This document shows positions 50,684-58,442 of a stretch of DNA of 64,000 nt, piece by piece. Position numbers and translations under genes: made by a program. The stretch comes from Flavobacteriales bacterium. GTDB taxonomy: Bacteria > Bacteroidota > Bacteroidia > Flavobacteriales_F > PHOS-HE28. How positions within the stretch are numbered: the stretch's first letter is position 1; every line of letters starts with the position of its first letter. Under the pieces are notes generated by a model, which was not told the DNA's origin, ran no database searches, and was given only the letters and a program-made list of their open reading frames with translations. The DNA lies in assembly GCA_019638085.1 (NCBI GenBank), contig JAHBUL010000005.1, positions 124,001-188,000 on the forward strand. Direction: 5' to 3'.

Positions 50684-51058
50684 ATGATTGGGCAGAGATC
50701 AATGTTGCTGACTTTGCTTGTTGTCTTCGCGATAGGCTGCTCCAGCGATGACAAGCTGACCGAAAACTACTGGATCTACGACGACCCCATCATAGTTGAA
50801 GGAAGACATGCGCTGATGTGCAAGCTTGGATGCGATGGTGATCCAGTAATCTCGAATGTAGCCGAGGTGCAATGGAATGACAAGGTGATCATGGTAACTA
50901 CGAGAAGTGACAAGCACTATCTTATCTTAGCTAAGGGCGAAAGATTGAAGTGTTGTAACGGAGATTCTATACTCGGCCCAATGGATGATCAGCAGTTTCA
51001 AGAGCAGATTGGAAAAGGCGACTTTGGTGACGAGTTAAAAACTAAGAAGTATGATTGA
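50684..51058 (+). CDS. Small lipoprotein, cargo between alc copies
   Basis: A 124-residue protein with a lipoprotein signal (LLTLLVVFAIGC, Cys19). The mature part (ALMCKLGCDG, LKCCNGDSILG) has four further cysteines. No family recognised. GC content is clearly lower than in neighbouring enzymes. Its end overlaps the start of the intact alc gene by 8 bp. Confidence 0.72.
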   Translation: MIGQRSMLLTLLVVFAIGCSSDDKLTENYWIYDDPIIVEGRHALMCKLGCDGDPVISNVAEVQWNDKVIMVTTRSDKHYLILAKGERLKCCNGDSILGPMDDQQFQEQIGKGDFGDELKTKKYD

Positions 51059-52094
51059 TACAGACCAACAAGCCCCCGCCTTCACCCACCTCATCAACCT
51101 CGCAGCCGAGCGCTTCGGAGCCAAGGTGCTGTGGTGTACCGATGATTTCTTCGCCGAGAAGGAGAACCTGATCAAACCGGAGAAGGCCATCTTCATCCCG
51201 GAAAAATTCACCGAGCGCGGCAAGTGGATGGACGGCTGGGAAAGCCGCCGCAAGCGCACCGAGGGGCACGACATCGCCGTCATCCAGCTCGGCGCGGCCG
51301 GCATCATCAAGGGATTCGATGTGGACACCTCGCACTTCCTGGGCAACCAACCGGAGTACTGCACCATCGAAGCGTGCTACGCACCTGATGGCGATTGGGA
51401 GAATGCCTCATGGGTCGAGGTGCTTGGCAAGACCATGCTGAAGCCGGGCAGTCAGCATTTTGTGGATGCCAACCCGCAACCCGCAACCCGTCAACTCGCA
51501 ACCCATGTTAGGCTCCACATCCATCCCGACGGAGGAGTAGCAAGGCTCCGAGTCTACGGCGAAGTACAACGGGATTGGAAAACGGTGAAGCCGGATGAGC
51601 TGGTGGACCTCGCATCCGCCCAGAACGGCGCCCTCGCCGTCCAGTGCAACGACATGTTCTTCAGCCACATGAACAACCTGCTGATGCCCGGCCGTGGCGT
51701 GAATATGGGCGATGGCTGGGAGACCAAGCGCAACCGAACGCCCAACAACTGCGATTGGGTGATCGTACGCCTCGCGCACAAGGGCATCCTGAAGAAAGCA
51801 CTGATCGACACTGCCCACTTCAAGGGCAACTACCCGGACAGTTTCACCCTGGAAGGTTGTTCCATCAAAACTACTGCAGCGTCGACCAACCGGGTCGACC
51901 CGCAAGCTGAAGCTGCGGGACTAGCCAATGCCAAGTGGAGCACCCTGATCGAGCGCACCAAGCTGCAGGCCCACCATGAGCATCAGTACGAAAAGGAGCT
52001 GGTTTGCAAGGAACCCGTGTCGCACGTACGTTTGAATATCTTTCCCGACGGTGGTGTGAGCAGGATCCGGCTGTGGGGGACCATCATGGATTGA
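51051..52094 (+). CDS. alc: Allantoicase
   Basis: A 347-residue enzyme splitting allantoate into ureidoglycolate and urea. Two homologous beta-sandwich domains are seen, each with the family text DGWESRRKR (~62-70) / DGWETKRNR (~220-228), IIKGFDVDTSHF / ILKKALIDTAHFKGN, and VRLxIxPDGGVxRLR. Two unusual in-frame inserts occur: residues ~140-152, coded by CAACCCG direct repeats, and ~277-291 (STNRVDPQAEAAG), coded by inverted repeats. Upstream lies a truncated copy of its own 5' end. Confidence 0.93.
   Translation: MIDTDQQAPAFTHLINLAAERFGAKVLWCTDDFFAEKENLIKPEKAIFIPEKFTERGKWMDGWESRRKRTEGHDIAVIQLGAAGIIKGFDVDTSHFLGNQPEYCTIEACYAPDGDWENASWVEVLGKTMLKPGSQHFVDANPQPATRQLATHVRLHIHPDGGVARLRVYGEVQRDWKTVKPDELVDLASAQNGALAVQCNDMFFSHMNNLLMPGRGVNMGDGWETKRNRTPNNCDWVIVRLAHKGILKKALIDTAHFKGNYPDSFTLEGCSIKTTAASTNRVDPQAEAAGLANAKWSTLIERTKLQAHHEHQYEKELVCKEPVSHVRLNIFPDGGVSRIRLWGTIMD
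51881..51919. repeat. In-gene double palindrome in alc
   Basis: GTCGACC-AACCG-GGTCGAC (51881-51899), same arms as in hsdM and hsdR, followed by CCCGCA-N9-TGCGGG (51899-51919). Confidence 0.8.
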
Positions 52095-52345
52095 ACCGCA
52101 ACGACGCTACGACACAACGGGAACGCCACGAGATACAAGCGTTTATGATCACTATGTTAGCGACGCAACAGGAACATCACAGAATTCGAATGCGTGGGGA
52201 GCACGATCATCAGTATTTTGGAATTGGAACTTCGACGTTCCGATCGAACCTTTCAGACATTGGACATTCGCGGCGCGGTTGCGTTGTTGCGGTAGTATTT
52301 CCTCTTACGTTGCGCATTCGTTGCGTCGCCGCGTCGTTGCGGTTA
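52095..52345. mobile_element. MITE-like element with the same ends as the GxxExxY cassette
   Basis: Left end ACCGCAACGACGCTACGAC (52095) and right end at 52307-52345, which contains GTCGCCGCGTCGTTGCGGTT, are inverted repeats of each other for about 14 bases and nearly identical to the ends of the unit at 52871-53352. The interior has no gene. It fills the gap between alc and uraD. Confidence 0.75.
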
Positions 52346-52356
52346 GCTTTTTTCCG

Positions 52357-52860
52357 ATGAACATCGACCAACTGAACCGTCTCTCCGAAGCCGATGCCAC
52401 CACGGCTTTCGAGCAATGCTGTGGCAGCGCCGAATGGGTGGAGCGCATGGTGTATTCCCGACCTTTCGATAGCCTCGGCGAAGTGCTGGAGACCAGCGAT
52501 ACCATCTGGGAGGAATGCGACGTGGACGACTACGAGGAGGCCTTCAGCCACCACCCGAGGATCGGGGATATTGAGAGCCTCTCGAAGAAGTACGCAAACA
52601 CAAAGACCTGGGCGGTCGGTGAGCAAAAGGGCATGGAAAGTGCCGACCGTGCCGTGATCGAAAAGCTCGCCCAGGGCAATGCCGCCTACGAGGAGAAGTA
52701 CGGTTACATCTTCATTGTGAACGCCACGGGAAAGAGCGCTGCCGAAATGCTCGCACTACTGGAAGCCCGCATGAAGAACGACCCGAAGGATGAGATCCAC
52801 ATCGCGGCAGGAGAGCAGAACAAGATCACGAAGCTGCGGTTGAAGAAGTTGCTGGCGTGA
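52357..52860 (+). CDS. uraD: OHCU decarboxylase
   Basis: A 167-residue enzyme that decarboxylates 2-oxo-4-hydroxy-4-carboxy-5-ureidoimidazoline to S-allantoin. Family motifs: SRPF (~29), HHPRIGD (~60-66) with the catalytic His, and EKYGYIFIVNATGKSAAEMLALLEARMKNDP (~108-138). The ATG at 52357 gives MNIDQLNRLSE. Between alc and the GxxExxY cassette. Confidence 0.93.
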   Translation: MNIDQLNRLSEADATTAFEQCCGSAEWVERMVYSRPFDSLGEVLETSDTIWEECDVDDYEEAFSHHPRIGDIESLSKKYANTKTWAVGEQKGMESADRAVIEKLAQGNAAYEEKYGYIFIVNATGKSAAEMLALLEARMKNDPKDEIHIAAGEQNKITKLRLKKLLA

Positions 52861-52870
52861 AATGCAATGG

Positions 52871-53352
52871 ACCGCAACGACGCTACGACGCAACGGGAAC
52901 GCCACGGAATGCATGAAAATGAAATCGCCGAGGGTGTTGTCGAGGCGGCATTCCGTGTGCATCGCTGGTTCGGACCAGGGTTACTGGAGAGTGCCTATGA
53001 AGCCTGTTTAGCGCATGAGTTGATCGATATGGGCTTCACGGTTGAGCAGCAGGTGCCTCTGCCATTGGTTTATCGCAATGTGCGACTGGATGTTGGGTAC
53101 AGGCTGGATATTTGGATAGACCGGAAACTCATCGTGGAGGTGAAGGCAGTCGACGGACTTCACCCTGTGCATATGGCACAGATGCTGACCTACCTGAAGT
53201 TGACGGATTGCAGGTTGGGTTTACTTCTCAACTTCCACACCGCTCTGCTGAAGGATGGTATCCAACGGGTAGCAAATAAATTGGTTGAATTCAACAAGTG
53301 AGAAGTCCCAAGAACGTTGCGCATTCGTTGCGTCGCCGCGTCGTTGCGGTTA
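52871..53352. mobile_element. Inverted-repeat-bounded cassette carrying the GxxExxY gene
   Basis: Left end 52871-52906 differs at one base from 52095-52130; right end 53314-53352 is identical to 52307-52345. The two ends are inverted repeats. The unit contains one gene and occupies the gap between uraD and uraH precisely. Confidence 0.75.
52909..53301 (+). CDS. GxxExxY protein
   Basis: A 130-residue protein of the GxxExxY family (PD-(D/E)xK-like fold). The namesake motif is GPGLLESAYE (~24-33); DIWIDRKLIVEVKAV (~66-80) supplies the D...E-x-K nuclease-like triad. Function is unknown; genes of this family occur in many copies in Bacteroidota genomes. Start at 52909 (MHENEIAEGVVEAAF); an earlier in-frame ATG would translate the terminal repeat. 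Confidence 0.88.
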   Translation: MHENEIAEGVVEAAFRVHRWFGPGLLESAYEACLAHELIDMGFTVEQQVPLPLVYRNVRLDVGYRLDIWIDRKLIVEVKAVDGLHPVHMAQMLTYLKLTDCRLGLLLNFHTALLKDGIQRVANKLVEFNK

Positions 53353-53365
53353 AAATACTGAGCTG

Positions 53366-53707
53366 ATGTCCACCATCTCCACCCACATCCTCGACACCGC
53401 CCGCGGCAAGCCTGCTCGTGGCATCCGGATCACCCTGCAACGCTCCACGGCTGCGCATGAATGGGAGGATATCGCCATGGGCAGCACCAATGCAGATGGT
53501 CGCGTACCGGATCTTCTTCCCAAGGACACCAAGCTCGCCGAAGGCATTTATCGCATCCGCTTCGATGTCTCCGCCTACTTCAGCGAGCACAGGACCAAGA
53601 GCTTCTACCCCTACATCGAGGTGGTGTTTGAATTGGCCGCTGATGGGCACTACCACGTGCCTCTGCTATTGAGCCCGTGGGGGTATTCGACCTATCGGGG
53701 GAGTTGA
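53366..53707 (+). CDS. uraH: 5-Hydroxyisourate hydrolase
   Basis: A 113-residue transthyretin-like enzyme hydrolysing 5-hydroxyisourate to OHCU. Signature ISTHILDTARGKPARGIRI (4-22), YRIRFDVSAYF and the C-terminal tetrapeptide YRGS that defines enzymes versus transthyretin. It follows the GxxExxY cassette by 14 bp. A diverged second copy of its last 23 codons lies at 54555-54626. Confidence 0.95.
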   Translation: MSTISTHILDTARGKPARGIRITLQRSTAAHEWEDIAMGSTNADGRVPDLLPKDTKLAEGIYRIRFDVSAYFSEHRTKSFYPYIEVVFELAADGHYHVPLLLSPWGYSTYRGS

Positions 53708-53717
53708 AAAGGCAAAA

Positions 53718-53784
53718 GGAGGGGTACAATTTGTACACTCCCTTTGCGCTTGAAAAATGGGGGGTGGCAATTTGCACCCACCCT
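53718..53784. terminator. Two consecutive hairpins after uraH
   Basis: GGAGGGGTACAATTTGTACACTCC (split as arms GGAGGGGTAC / GTACACTCC) and GGGGGTGGC-AATT-TGCACCCACC share a CAATTTG centre. They may end uraH transcription or be palindromic repeat units. Confidence 0.45.
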
Positions 53785-53822
53785 TGGGTTCAAACGCAGG
53801 GGTGACAGGAGATTCTTTAGAT

Positions 53823-54149
53823 TTAATGAGTGAAACCGTTGAGGAGATCCAGTAGTTCCTTCTGGGTCAAACTTCCTTGATCGGACTTGTCGTAGATGGT
53901 GAGTAGGTAGACCTTGCTCTTGACCTACCGCACGTAGGTGATCACACGTGAACCACCTGACTTGCCACCGGCTTTTGAACGGATGGCCAGCCGGATCTTG
54001 TAACAGTCCTTCCCTAATGGCGTGCCTTGGTTGGGTTGTTCTTCCAAAGATGTGATGAGGTCCAGTACATCTTCCTCTAACGAGCGATGCCGTTTAGCCA
54101 ATTGCTTGTAGCGGCGTTTGAAGAAGGCCGTAACGACGACCTCAGCCAT
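53823..54149 (-). pseudogene. RelE/ParE-type toxin gene with in-frame TAG
   Basis: Residues 1-74 (FFKRRYKQLAKRH, DCYKIRLAIRSKAGGKSGGSRVITYVR) are a RelE-fold toxin; TAG at 53925-53927 then interrupts, and the same frame continues for 33 plausible codons (VKSKVYLLTIYDKS...) to TAA at 53823-53825. It starts inside the end of its antitoxin gene. Inactive unless the stop is read through. Confidence 0.82.
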
Positions 54150-54360
54150 GCTTCAGAAAGTCGCGAGCACCTTGTAGCTTCTTCTCGCCGCGCTCGTCGG
54201 CCTTGGCCTCCAGCAGCGCTTCAACCAGTTCGTTGGCGAAGGCCACTTTTCGTCCGTCACGGATCACGCTGGTCACTTTAACGAAGTCCAACTCGGCCAG
54301 CAGGTCCATGAGCAGGCGGCGCTTCCGCGAGTTCTTGAGTTGAAGGACGATCTGTTCCAT
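54142..54360 (-). CDS. Antitoxin of the RelE-like module
   Basis: A 72-residue protein (MEQIVLQLKNSRKRRLLMDLLAELDFVKV ... ALLEAKADERGEKKLQGARDFLKHG) typical of the small Bacteroidota antitoxins paired with RelE-like toxins. It overlaps the toxin gene by 8 bp. Confidence 0.75.
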   Translation of the reverse strand: MEQIVLQLKNSRKRRLLMDLLAELDFVKVTSVIRDGRKVAFANELVEALLEAKADERGEKKLQGARDFLKHG

Positions 54361-54367
54361 TGCAGTG

Positions 54368-54502
54368 CTAAGTTAGTAAGACAAGAGCATACGATGGGTT
54401 CGCTGTGAAATAAGCCGGTGTCGTTGAGTTTGGTTTGCAGCGCACTTCCTTGCGCTGAAAGATGGCGATGCCACCTTCGTCCTTGGTGTTTTCCTTGGGC
54501 AT
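54368..54502 (-). pseudogene. Fragment resembling the N-terminus of a BRO/antirepressor-type protein
   Basis: A 44-codon frame beginning MPKENTKDEGGIAIFQRKEVR, which recalls the start of BRO-N domain proteins (phage antirepressors), then loses similarity. Probably a cut-off gene remnant within the toxin-antitoxin cassette. Confidence 0.3.
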
Positions 54503-54554
54503 GAGCTTGTACTTACTTTGACGGCGAATGCGTCATAGGGCGATTAGCAATTTA

Positions 54555-54626
54555 GTGGACGATGGACACTACCATGTGCCGCTTTATTTGAGTCCGTGGG
54601 ACTATTTGACCTATCGGGGGAGTTGA
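54555..54626 (+). pseudogene. Orphan uraH 3'-end fragment
   Basis: Encodes [22 protein letters not shown] followed by TGA (given in full length 22; the matching uraH end is [21 protein letters not shown]), 18 of 23 codons identical in sense. Nucleotide differences are frequent, so this is an old or foreign copy. Confidence 0.85.
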
Positions 54627-54635
54627 GGCTGCGTA

Positions 54636-55058
54636 CTATTTCAAGCGTTCACTGAATTCCCTTGGAGTGATCACTTCGGTCGGACCTTGTTTTAGCATGA
54701 CCAACAAGTCTTTATCTCCGGTTACGAGGAAATCTACTTTTCCTTTCTTGCAAAGTGCGAGCAAGAAGTCGTTCTTCGGGTCCCGACATATAGCGGGACA
54801 TGGAGGTTGTATTTCAACGGCCAAGGCGGATGCCTCGATCACGAAGAGCAACTCGCTCAGCACTGCGGACGTGAACTACTTGCGGAATTTCGGGTCCATT
54901 GCCGTCATTTCGAGTTCCTGGATCAACTGTTGAGAAACAACCAATTGAACGTTGCCCTGAACAATGACATCGAACAGCGCACGCAATCGCTTTCCGATGA
55001 GGAAGCTGATGAAAACGTTGGTGTCAACGACGACCCGGACCGGCTTGCGTTTCGCCAT
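54636..55058 (-). pseudogene. PIN-domain toxin gene with in-frame TAG
   Basis: The N-terminal 60 codons (VRVVVDTNVFISFLIGKRLRALFDV...MDPKFRK) carry the first PIN aspartate; TAG at 54876-54878 replaces what is Tyr in the related intact toxin at 57679 (RKYFTKE). The frame continues with FTSAVLSELLF... AICRDPKNDFLLALCKKGKVDFLVTGDKDLL, holding the remaining acidic residues. Confidence 0.85.
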
Positions 55059-55275
55059 GGATCTTGGCACGTACCTTTTCGGTAGTGGTGCGGATGGTGC
55101 GCTCGTCGATCTTCGCTCCTTTCAACTTTTCCAAGACAGCACCGAGCCTGACAGCCACGCCTCATCGTTCCAACTTGGCCGCCAGCTTGCGGCAGTCGTC
55201 CACCGAGAGCTGATCGACAAGATCAAGTAACTGATCTATCGTCAGGCTGACTTTTGCTGTGGTGTCGAATGACAT
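55024..55275 (-). pseudogene. Antitoxin gene of the PIN module with in-frame TGA
   Basis: Starts MSFDTTAKVSLTIDQLLDLVDQLS, alike to the intact antitoxin at 58073 (MSFTNKPSVSLTLDQVLEIVDQLS). TGA at 55162-55164 (codon 38) interrupts; the frame then continues to a stop at 55024-55026 inside the toxin start. Confidence 0.78.
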
Positions 55276-55476
55276 GGTTGGTGTTGTATAGTTCAAAGGT
55301 AATGGATCCGGGTTCAAGCAGTCATGTGATCAGCCAAAGGTCAAATTCCGTTCTCCCATGAAGACCACTGCGGGCGAATGGCCTAGGGCTAACGGCAAAC
55401 TCGTCAAGCAGCGTACGGTTAATGCTAATTTCAACCGCTAACTCCGATCTTCACGCCCTATTCCATTTTCCAGCGT

Positions 55477-56907
55477 ATGAACACCAGCATCAAGGCCAAG
55501 GACAGGTCCCGCATCCTCGCCACCCTCGGCAAGGCCAACAAGGCGTTCCAGGCGATCTATCCCGGCGACCGGCCCGACCGCCAGCCCGTGCATACCGTGT
55601 ATGGCGGCGCCGACCTCTTCACTGCGGAGACCGCGCAGAAGATGGCCAACGCCGCGCTGAAAACGTTGACGGAGAACGCCGCCGATTTCACCGAGTTCGC
55701 GCGTGCGCTGGAGCTGCCCGGTTTTGAAAAGCTGCCCAAGAAAGCAGCCGACATCGCCAAGCTGGTGAAGCGTTTCGACAAGCTCTCACCCGCCAAGCGC
55801 AAGGACGAAACGGGTTGGTTGGCCTATGCCACCTACAACAAGGTGATCCACAAGCTGCGCACCGAAGCGCTGGAGGATTTCCGCATCGATTTCGAGGATG
55901 GTTTCGGGAACCGCAGCTGGGAGGAGGAGGATGCCACCGCCGAAAAGGCCGCGCTGGAAGTGGCAAAGGGCATGAAGGCGAAGTCGCTGCCGCCCTTCAT
56001 CGGCATCCGCATCAAGCCCTTCACCGAGGACCTGAAGGAACGCGGCGCGCGCACGCTGGACATCTTCCTCACCACGCTCGCCAGCAAGACCAATGGCAAG
56101 CTGCCCGACAATTTCGTGGTGATGCTGCCCAAGGTTTCCATCCCGGAGCAGGTCACCGCGCTGGTGCAGCTTTTCGAAGCGATCGAGGCCAGCACCAAGA
56201 TCCCCAAGGGCGCGCTGAAAATGGAGATGATGGTGGAGACCACGCAGTCCGTGATCGCCGCCGACGGCACCAATCCGCTGCGCAAATACGTGCTCGCCAG
56301 CAAGGGCCGCATGATCGCCACGGCCTTCGGCACATACGACTACACGGCCGCCAACAACATCACCGCGAAGTACCAGGACATGGGCCACGCCGTCTGCGAT
56401 TTCGCGCACATGATGATGAAGGTCGCGCTCGGCGCTACCGGCATCTGGCTCAGCGATGGCGCCACCAACGTGATGCCCATCGGCCCACATCGCGGCAAAA
56501 AGCTTACACCAAAGCAACGTGCTGAAAACAAGGCCGTGGTCCACCGCAACTGGAAGAAGGCGTACGACCACACGCGCCACTCGCTCTGGAAAGGCCTCTA
56601 CCAAGGCTGGGACCTCAACCCCGCACAATTCCCCATGCGCTACGCCGCCGTCTACAGCTTCTTCCTGGAGAGCTACGACGATGCCGCCGCGCGCCTCAAG
56701 GCCTTCGTGGAACGCGCCGCCCGCGCCACGCTCACCAGCGATGTCTTCGACGATGCCGCGACCGGCCAGGGCCTGCTCAACTATTTCTTGGGCGGCCTCA
56801 ACTGCGGCGCCATCAGCGAGCAGGAGGCGCTGGCCACGGGGCTGTCGTTGGCTGAGATCCGGACGCGGTCTTTCTTGAAGATCTTGGAGGGGCGGAGGGG
56901 ACGGTAA
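55477..56907 (+). CDS. DUF6986/HpcH-HpaI aldolase-like protein
   Basis: A 476-residue protein with a TIM-barrel of the citrate-lyase/aldolase superfamily: DFEDGFGNRS (~131-140) and KMEMMVETTQSVI (~249-261) supply the acidic metal ligands, with AFGTYDYTAANNI between. Proteins of this family are often labelled phosphoenolpyruvate kinase-like or DUF6986. Its location in the urate cluster suggests a role in handling a purine breakdown product such as a glyoxylate-derived acid; this is inference. No promoter recognised in the 200 bp upstream. Confidence 0.75.
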   Translation: MNTSIKAKDRSRILATLGKANKAFQAIYPGDRPDRQPVHTVYGGADLFTAETAQKMANAALKTLTENAADFTEFARALELPGFEKLPKKAADIAKLVKRFDKLSPAKRKDETGWLAYATYNKVIHKLRTEALEDFRIDFEDGFGNRSWEEEDATAEKAALEVAKGMKAKSLPPFIGIRIKPFTEDLKERGARTLDIFLTTLASKTNGKLPDNFVVMLPKVSIPEQVTALVQLFEAIEASTKIPKGALKMEMMVETTQSVIAADGTNPLRKYVLASKGRMIATAFGTYDYTAANNITAKYQDMGHAVCDFAHMMMKVALGATGIWLSDGATNVMPIGPHRGKKLTPKQRAENKAVVHRNWKKAYDHTRHSLWKGLYQGWDLNPAQFPMRYAAVYSFFLESYDDAAARLKAFVERAARATLTSDVFDDAATGQGLLNYFLGGLNCGAISEQEALATGLSLAEIRTRSFLKILEGRRGR

Positions 56908-56931
56908 GGTCGATGCATGCATCGTCCTTAC
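56904..56931. repeat. REP-type palindrome beside the RAYT relic
   Basis: GTAAGG-T-CGATGCATGCATCG-T-CCTTAC, 28 bp with a single unpaired symmetric position, 17 bp before the RAYT start codon. Confidence 0.82.
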
Positions 56932-56947
56932 CCGACGTAGAGCACAC

Positions 56948-57594
56948 ATGTCCTCATCCTACGGCCACCGACGATCCATCCGCCTCCGCGGGTACGACTA
57001 CACGCGAGTAGGGGCCTACTTTATCACGATACTTACACATCAGCGAGAGCACACAGGCTGTGCAGCATCTCCGCAGGTCCTCAGGGCGAAGCGTACGTCT
57101 CGCTGACAGACATAGGCATGATCGCACAGCGTTGCTGGGATGAAATACCAGCACACTTCCCGCATTTGGAGATCGACACGTTCCAGATCATGCCGGATCA
57201 TCTGCACGGCATCATCATCATCGCATCGCCACCTCCACCTCCGGATCCTGATGAGGAGCGCCGCTACGGCACGCATCTGGATGGCCGACTGATGCCCACA
57301 GGTCGCGTCCCCGGCTCAGTTGGTGCCGTAGTCTCCTCCTACAAGAGCGCAGTAACCCGCCTGGCCAACATCGCAGATGGTACCCCGGGCTCCAGTCGCT
57401 GGCACCGAGGCTACTACGAGGTCATCATCAGGCATCCCGCGCAGCACCACCGCATATCGGACTACATCGAACGCAACCCCGCTGAGTGGCTGCGCCAGCA
57501 GCGTGGTACGCGGTGTCCGCAGGGCGTCCGTGCGTCTTTGCACTTGTGCGCTTGCCTACTCAAAGCCGGCCTACAAAAACACAGCGAACCAACC
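56948..57594 (+). pseudogene. REP-associated tyrosine transposase (RAYT) relic
   Basis: N-terminal part RRSIRLRGYDYTRVGAYFITILTHQRE is in the frame of the ATG at 56948; the following SLTDIGMIAQRCWDEIPAHFPHLEIDTFQIMPDHLHGIIII is in another frame, so one frameshift lies near 57045-57065. The HUH motif HLH (in MPDHLHG) and SYKSAVTR ... WHRGYYEVIIRHPAQHHRISDYIERNP are the hallmarks of RAYT transposases, which move REP palindromes. The end blends into other DNA before 57596. Confidence 0.85.
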
Positions 57595-57595
57595 T

Positions 57596-57640
57596 CCCCG
57601 TACAACCCCATCAACACCTTCTCCGGTGGGAACGTCGCGT
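57596..57640 (-). pseudogene. Orphan xdhB 3'-end fragment
   Basis: 33 bases (57596-57628) are identical to 58448-58480, the last codons of xdhB, and the next ~12 match with three differences. It marks the far side of the vapBC-type insert. Confidence 0.88.
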
Positions 57641-57678
57641 CAGCCTACAGCTGGAATTCAAGAATGTGCACGCAATCA

Positions 57679-58107
57679 TCACTTATTCAGGTATTCTTTA
57701 CGGAAAGCCAAGGGTTTGATGATCGCGGCCTTGCCGTGCTTCTTCAAGATCAGTAGGTCCATGTCCCCAGTGATCAGAATGTCCGCCTTGCCGGTTTTTG
57801 CAAGCGCTAGCAAGTAGTCATCCTTTGAATCCCGGCATATCGGAGGAAACGGAGGGTCTGCATCAACATGCTCGGAAAGCCCGATCAACCGTCGTTGCGC
57901 ACGAGCAGCTTCTTCTTTGGTGAAATACTTCCGCATCCGCAGCCGGGCTGTCACGTGTTGGAATTCATCCAGCAGGGTATTCGATACAAGTACCGTGAAT
58001 TTCTGCTTGTTGAAGAGGCCGCGCACAAAACCCGTATCCGCGCTGATGAGCTCACTCACGAGCACATTCACGTCAACGACGACCCGCGTGCGCTTTCTGG
58101 CGGGCAT
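57679..58107 (-). CDS. PIN-domain toxin (VapC-like)
   Basis: A 142-residue PIN RNase-type toxin. Acidic residues in VVVDVNVLVSELI (Asp12), EFQHVTARL, CRDSKDDYLLALA and ITGDMDLLIL form the metal site. It is the intact relative of the interrupted toxin at 54636-55058. The start at 58107 lies within the antitoxin gene end (35-bp overlap). Confidence 0.88.
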   Translation of the reverse strand: MPARKRTRVVVDVNVLVSELISADTGFVRGLFNKQKFTVLVSNTLLDEFQHVTARLRMRKYFTKEEAARAQRRLIGLSEHVDADPPFPPICRDSKDDYLLALAKTGKADILITGDMDLLILKKHGKAAIIKPLAFRKEYLNK

Positions 58108-58324
58108 GGACCTGGGTTCGTTCTTCCTCCACGATCGCGGAAACCGCTTTTGCACTCAACTTCACCTTGCTGAAGATCGTGACCAAGTCGTCGATCGCTT
58201 CGTTGCGCTCTTTCTCCTGCATGCGCTGGGCCACCTTCAGTTTGTCAGCGGTGGAGAGTTGGTCAACGATCTCCAATACCTGGTCCAAGGTGAGCGATAC
58301 TGATGGTTTGTTCGTGAACGACAT
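58073..58324 (-). CDS. Antitoxin of the PIN module
   Basis: An 83-residue helical protein (SVSLTLDQVLEIVDQLSTADKLKVAQRMQEKERNEAIDDLVTIF is the core, written here in part) with a basic C-terminus (ARQKAHAGRR). It is located directly before the toxin gene and resembles the interrupted antitoxin at 55024-55275. Confidence 0.82.
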   Translation of the reverse strand: MSFTNKPSVSLTLDQVLEIVDQLSTADKLKVAQRMQEKERNEAIDDLVTIFSKVKLSAKAVSAIVEEERTQVHARQKAHAGRR

Positions 58325-58442
58325 GGTTCTTCAAAGATAGGATGGAACGCTGACGACGGGGATGGTTATGATCAGCGCGGATCTGAGTTTCGTTTGACGG
58401 CCTTTATCTGCGTCGATCCGCTCGATCTGCGTTATCAGCGTT

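Noticed and set aside
53823..54149. Programmed readthrough or recoded amber codon as the preferred explanation
   Set aside because: TAG is used as the normal stop of other genes here (xdhB, puuD), so pseudogene decay is simpler; kept only as an alternative.
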